A DNA stretch of 15,279 nucleotides, taken from M55B165 sp051744245 (lineage in GTDB: Bacteria > Actinomycetota > Humimicrobiia > Humimicrobiales > Humimicrobiaceae). The number at the start of each line of letters is the position of its first letter. The first letter of the stretch is position 1. Made by a program: the position numbers and the translations under genes. The notes beneath the pieces are model-generated. The model did no database searches and was not told the origin of the DNA. It worked only from the letters and a program-made list of their open reading frames with translations. The DNA lies in NCBI GenBank assembly GCA_051744245.1, contig JBNJCV010000039.1, forward strand, positions 1 to 15,279, given 5' to 3'. This document shows, piece by piece, positions 12,277 through 15,279 of this stretch.

Positions 12277-14103
12277 ATTAAAGAATTAAAATCATTAGTA
12301 AAATACATAAAAAAACACAAGCCAGCATTTACCATAAGCATTATATGCATCTTAATAACTGACCTTCTCTCCCTTCTCATACCATGGATACTAAAGCTGG
12401 CTATCGACGGGATTAAAAACAGGCCGGAATCTGTTGATCTCATTCTTTTTAGCGGAATGCTGGTAGCGGTCGCCTGCATGCAGGGAATTTTCAGGTTTTT
12501 TATGAGAAAGCTCCTTATTGGCATATCCAGAAAGATTGAATACAGCTTAAGGACTGATTTCTTTTCCCATCTTCAAAAAATACATTCCTCTTTTTTTACT
12601 AATACCAGGACCGGAAGCATCATGGCATTAATTACCAATGACCTTGAGGCAGTACGGAACTTTCTTGGTCCTGGGGTAATGAATCTTTTTAACACCATAT
12701 TCGTGTTCGCCTCTACATTAACTGTGATGTTTTTAATAGATATAAAACTGTCATTGTATTCGCTCATTGCTATCCCCATACTTCCCATTCTGGTCAGCAA
12801 GCTAAGCTCCCTGCTTTACTCCCGGTTTAAAAAATCCCAGGAGCAGTATGCGGCTCTTTCTGCCAGAACCCAGGAAAGCATTTCCGGAATTAAAGTCATA
12901 AAATCCTTCGCCCAGGAGGGGCACGAGAAAAAAGTTTTTGCTGACCTTAACCAGGGATATGTAAAAAGGAATCTCTCCCTGGCTAAAATCAGGGCGGTAT
13001 TCTGGCCTTCCATGATATTTGTAGGCGGGATAGGAACGCTGGTTGTGCTTTTTATTGGGGGCAAGCAAGTTATTGCGGGGGTCTTGACTCTGGGGCAGTT
13101 TGTACAATTTAGCTCCTATATAGGCTCTATAACCTGGCCCCTTATTTCACTGGGATGGGTTATAAACCTTATCCAGAGGGGCTCGGTTTCCATTAAGAGG
13201 ATAAATAAGATATTTGACATAGAGCCTGAAATAAAATCACCGGTAAAGCCAAAAGAGGTGAATCAAATCAAAGGCGATATAAAATTTGAAAATGTGTATT
13301 TTAGATACGGAGATAAATCTGGTTATGATGAATACATCCAAAAAAATCTAATGGATGAAAAGCTTTTGGCAGGGCACTCCAGCAATGGTTGGGTAGTAGA
13401 AAATATAAATTTTGAAGTCAGCCAGGGAATGCAGCTGGGAATAGTAGGATTTACCGGCAGCGCAAAATCAACCCTGCTTAACCTTATTCCCAGACTTTAC
13501 GATCCCCAAAAAGGTAGCATATATATTGACGGAGTTAATATAAAGCAAATCAGACTGGAAAAGCTTAGGTCTTCCATTGGCTATGTTAAACAGGAACCCT
13601 TCCTATTTTCAAGGTCCATAAAAGATAATATCTTATTCGGCAGTGCCAATGATTTTAAGGCTAGTGAAATTGATAAAAAAATTGAACATGCTTCCAGGTT
13701 ATCCCACCTGCATGAAGACATAGTAGATTTCCCTGATGGGTATGATACCGTTATCGGGGAACGCGGAGTTACCCTGTCAGGAGGTCAAAAGCAAAGGCTG
13801 GCCATAGCCAGGGCATTATTGGTTGACCCTTCCCTCCTTATATTAGACGACTCTTTTTCCAATATCGATACCGGCACAGAAGAACTGATATTAAGAGATC
13901 TAAAGAAAAATACCAAGGGCAAAACCACGATCATAGTTTCCCACCGGATATCAACTATAAAAGATTCTGATTTAATCATTGTTATGGATGAAGGAAAAAT
14001 TATAGAAATGGGAGACCACCAGCAATTGCTTGACCGGTGCAGTATCTATCAGAAACTATACTACAGGCAGCAACTTTCTGAAGAACTGGAGGAAGAACTA
14101 TGA
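12277..14103 (+). CDS. ABC exporter half-transporter, degenerate-site subunit (TM287/BmrC-like)
   Basis: From the ATT at 12277 the product is 608 residues, normal for a half-size exporter. It opens MKELKSLVKYIKKHKPAFTI, a typical ABC exporter N-terminus. Starting at the first ATG (12457) would delete the first membrane helix. A six-helix ABC transmembrane domain (about 15-320) is followed by the ATPase domain (about 335-605). The A-loop is Y344. About 25 extra residues (348-372) separate it from the next strand. Walker A reads GFTGSAKST (391-399), with Ala396 in place of the invariant Gly. The signature LSGGQ (500-504) is intact. Walker B LILDD ends in D525 where Glu is catalytic; the H-loop His is H556. 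Degenerate Walker B with Asp is typical of one partner in heterodimeric exporters. The next gene overlaps by 4 nt and encodes the partner. The substrate is unknown; drugs or lipids are usual. Confidence 0.9.
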   Translation: MKELKSLVKYIKKHKPAFTISIICILITDLLSLLIPWILKLAIDGIKNRPESVDLILFSGMLVAVACMQGIFRFFMRKLLIGISRKIEYSLRTDFFSHLQKIHSSFFTNTRTGSIMALITNDLEAVRNFLGPGVMNLFNTIFVFASTLTVMFLIDIKLSLYSLIAIPILPILVSKLSSLLYSRFKKSQEQYAALSARTQESISGIKVIKSFAQEGHEKKVFADLNQGYVKRNLSLAKIRAVFWPSMIFVGGIGTLVVLFIGGKQVIAGVLTLGQFVQFSSYIGSITWPLISLGWVINLIQRGSVSIKRINKIFDIEPEIKSPVKPKEVNQIKGDIKFENVYFRYGDKSGYDEYIQKNLMDEKLLAGHSSNGWVVENINFEVSQGMQLGIVGFTGSAKSTLLNLIPRLYDPQKGSIYIDGVNIKQIRLEKLRSSIGYVKQEPFLFSRSIKDNILFGSANDFKASEIDKKIEHASRLSHLHEDIVDFPDGYDTVIGERGVTLSGGQKQRLAIARALLVDPSLLILDDSFSNIDTGTEELILRDLKKNTKGKTTIIVSHRISTIKDSDLIIVMDEGKIIEMGDHQQLLDRCSIYQKLYYRQQLSEELEEEL

Positions 14104-15279
14104 GCGGAGAAAATATTGAAAAAAGCCTGGACAGGAAAACAGTAAAAAAACTTTTAAATTACATAAAACCATACAAACTTTTGTTAATTTTTACTGTTTT
14201 TATGCTGCTTTTAACTGCTGGGCTGCAAATACTGGGCCCTTATCTTATAAAGCTGGCCATAGACCAGCATATAACGCCAGGCAAATTAGAAGGTTTTATC
14301 TACATAGTCCTGCTGTACGGCCTGGTTATTCTATTTGAATTTATAATAAGGTATTTCCAGCAATACTTTACCGAACTTTTGGGGCAGAGGATAATGTATG
14401 ACATGAGGACAGACATTTTTTCCCACATACACAGGATGCCCCTGTCATTCTTTGACAAAAACCCGGTTGGAAGAGTTATGACCAGGGTTACCACTGATGT
14501 ACAAACTCTAAACGAAATGCTTTCTTCAGGAATTGTCACCTTATTTGGGGATGTATTTATGATTCTGGGAATAATGGCCATTATGCTTAGCTTAAATTTG
14601 AAACTCTCCCTCATAACTTTTTCTGTCCTTATATTCCTGGCTGCTGCCACTTTTATATTCCGTTCCAAAGTAAGGAAAACATTCAGGATTATAAGGGCAA
14701 AGATTTCAGCTATTAACTCTTACCTGCAGGAATCTATATCGGGGATTAATACAATAAAGATATTTAACCGGGAAAGGAAAAATGACCAGGAATTTGAAAA
14801 TCTTAATAAGGGATATCTTAACGCTTACCTAAAAACTGTCTTCTACTATGCGGTATTTTTCCCCATTGTTACCCTAATTAGCACTTTGGCCATTGCCCTC
14901 ATAATCTGGTATGGCGGAGGCCAGGTCATGCATAATTTGCTAACCTTCGGCACGCTGGTAGCATTTATCCAATATATTGAAAAATTTTTCCATCCCATAA
15001 GCGATCTGAGTGAAAAATTCGGGATTCTGCAGGAGGCTATTTCGGCTTCCGAAAGGATTTTTGGTCTACTGGAGGAAAAGCCTACTATTACCTCTCCTGT
15101 AAAACCGGTAAAAAAAGATAAAATCAGGGGAGATATAAGGTTTGAAAATGTATGGTTTGCATACAACAGGGATGAATATGTCCTAAAGGATATATCCTTT
15201 AACTTAAAAAGCGGGCAAAGCATTGCTTTTGTGGGGGCAACAGGTTCGGGTAAAACTTCCATAATAAACTTGCTGAACA
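14100..15279 (+). CDS. ABC exporter half-transporter, partner subunit (TM288/BmrD-like), 3' end outside window
   Basis: The ATG at 14100 overlaps the preceding stop as ATGA, a sign of translational coupling, with GGAGGAAGA just upstream. 393 residues are visible before the window ends. A basic N-terminus (MSGENIEKSLDRKTVKKLLN) leads into six membrane helices (about 28-310). The exporter coupling-helix region DMRTDIFSHIHRMPLSFFDK, then VGRVMTRVTTDV, and the second-half block LQESISGINTIKIFNRE are all characteristic. The nucleotide domain begins near residue 343 (IRFENVWFAY) and reaches a canonical Walker A GATGSGKTS (379-387), unlike its partner. The signature, Walker B and H-loop lie beyond the window, so whether this subunit carries the catalytic Glu cannot be seen. 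Together with the upstream gene it should form a heterodimeric inner-membrane exporter. Confidence 0.93.
   Translation, partial: MSGENIEKSLDRKTVKKLLNYIKPYKLLLIFTVFMLLLTAGLQILGPYLIKLAIDQHITPGKLEGFIYIVLLYGLVILFEFIIRYFQQYFTELLGQRIMYDMRTDIFSHIHRMPLSFFDKNPVGRVMTRVTTDVQTLNEMLSSGIVTLFGDVFMILGIMAIMLSLNLKLSLITFSVLIFLAAATFIFRSKVRKTFRIIRAKISAINSYLQESISGINTIKIFNRERKNDQEFENLNKGYLNAYLKTVFYYAVFFPIVTLISTLAIALIIWYGGGQVMHNLLTFGTLVAFIQYIEKFFHPISDLSEKFGILQEAISASERIFGLLEEKPTITSPVKPVKKDKIRGDIRFENVWFAYNRDEYVLKDISFNLKSGQSIAFVGATGSGKTSIINLLN

Noticed and set aside
12457..12459. ATG at 12457 as the start of the first ABC gene
   Set aside because: The same frame continues upstream with typical exporter N-terminal and first-helix sequence to a good ribosome site, so this ATG is internal.

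Overview
This is a low-GC bacterial chromosome window. It has three parts: a partly decayed catabolic region (about 1-5009), a chaperone operon on the minus strand (12046 to 5010), and a divergently transcribed ABC exporter operon that runs off the right edge (12277-15279). No rRNA, tRNA or CRISPR array was seen. The organism cannot be named from this sequence. The chaperone genes are led by an HspR-type MerR regulator, as in Actinomycetota, Deinococcus and some Campylobacterota. However, DnaK keeps the roughly 20-residue N-terminal insert that Firmicutes and classical Actinobacteria lack. Low GC, TTG starts and the mix of genes fit an uncultivated anaerobic lineage such as Atribacterota or a deep low-GC Actinomycetota relative, but this is only an inference.

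Left part, plus strand. A partial M20 metallopeptidase/deacylase is followed by a cyclase (kynurenine formamidase-like) pseudogene carrying one nonsense codon and two compensating frameshifts. It abuts the dead C-terminal half of an IS481/IS3-like transposase. Two intact genes follow: a divergent NagB-like sugar-phosphate isomerase and a PIG-L (LmbE) deacetylase. Together they suggest processing of an N-acylated amino-sugar or a related compound. From 4376 to 5009 there is no convincing gene. This stretch holds a hairpin-rich, more GC-rich island (about 4409-4633) and short, probably decayed reading frames.

Centre, minus strand. The order of transcription is hspR, dnaK, hsp20, dnaJ (class B, no zinc finger), clpB, then a UPF0316/DUF2179 membrane protein. 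Gaps are 16-95 nt and genes carry visible Shine-Dalgarno sites, so this looks like one heat-shock unit probably autoregulated by HspR. grpE is absent here. DnaK, DnaJ, Hsp20 and ClpB form the classic holdase/disaggregase team. Two of the intergenic gaps hold hairpins with the same 7-nt arms.

Right part, plus strand. Two half-size ABC exporter subunits overlap by 4 nt (ATGA). The first appears to start at an ATT codon behind a good Shine-Dalgarno site. It has a degenerate nucleotide site: Ala for Gly in Walker A and Asp for the catalytic Glu. The second has a canonical Walker A. This is the pattern of a heterodimeric exporter (TM287/288 or BmrCD type). The window is mostly ordinary. The items most worth checking are the hairpin island, the degenerate exporter subunit and its ATT start, and the altered NagB-like active site.
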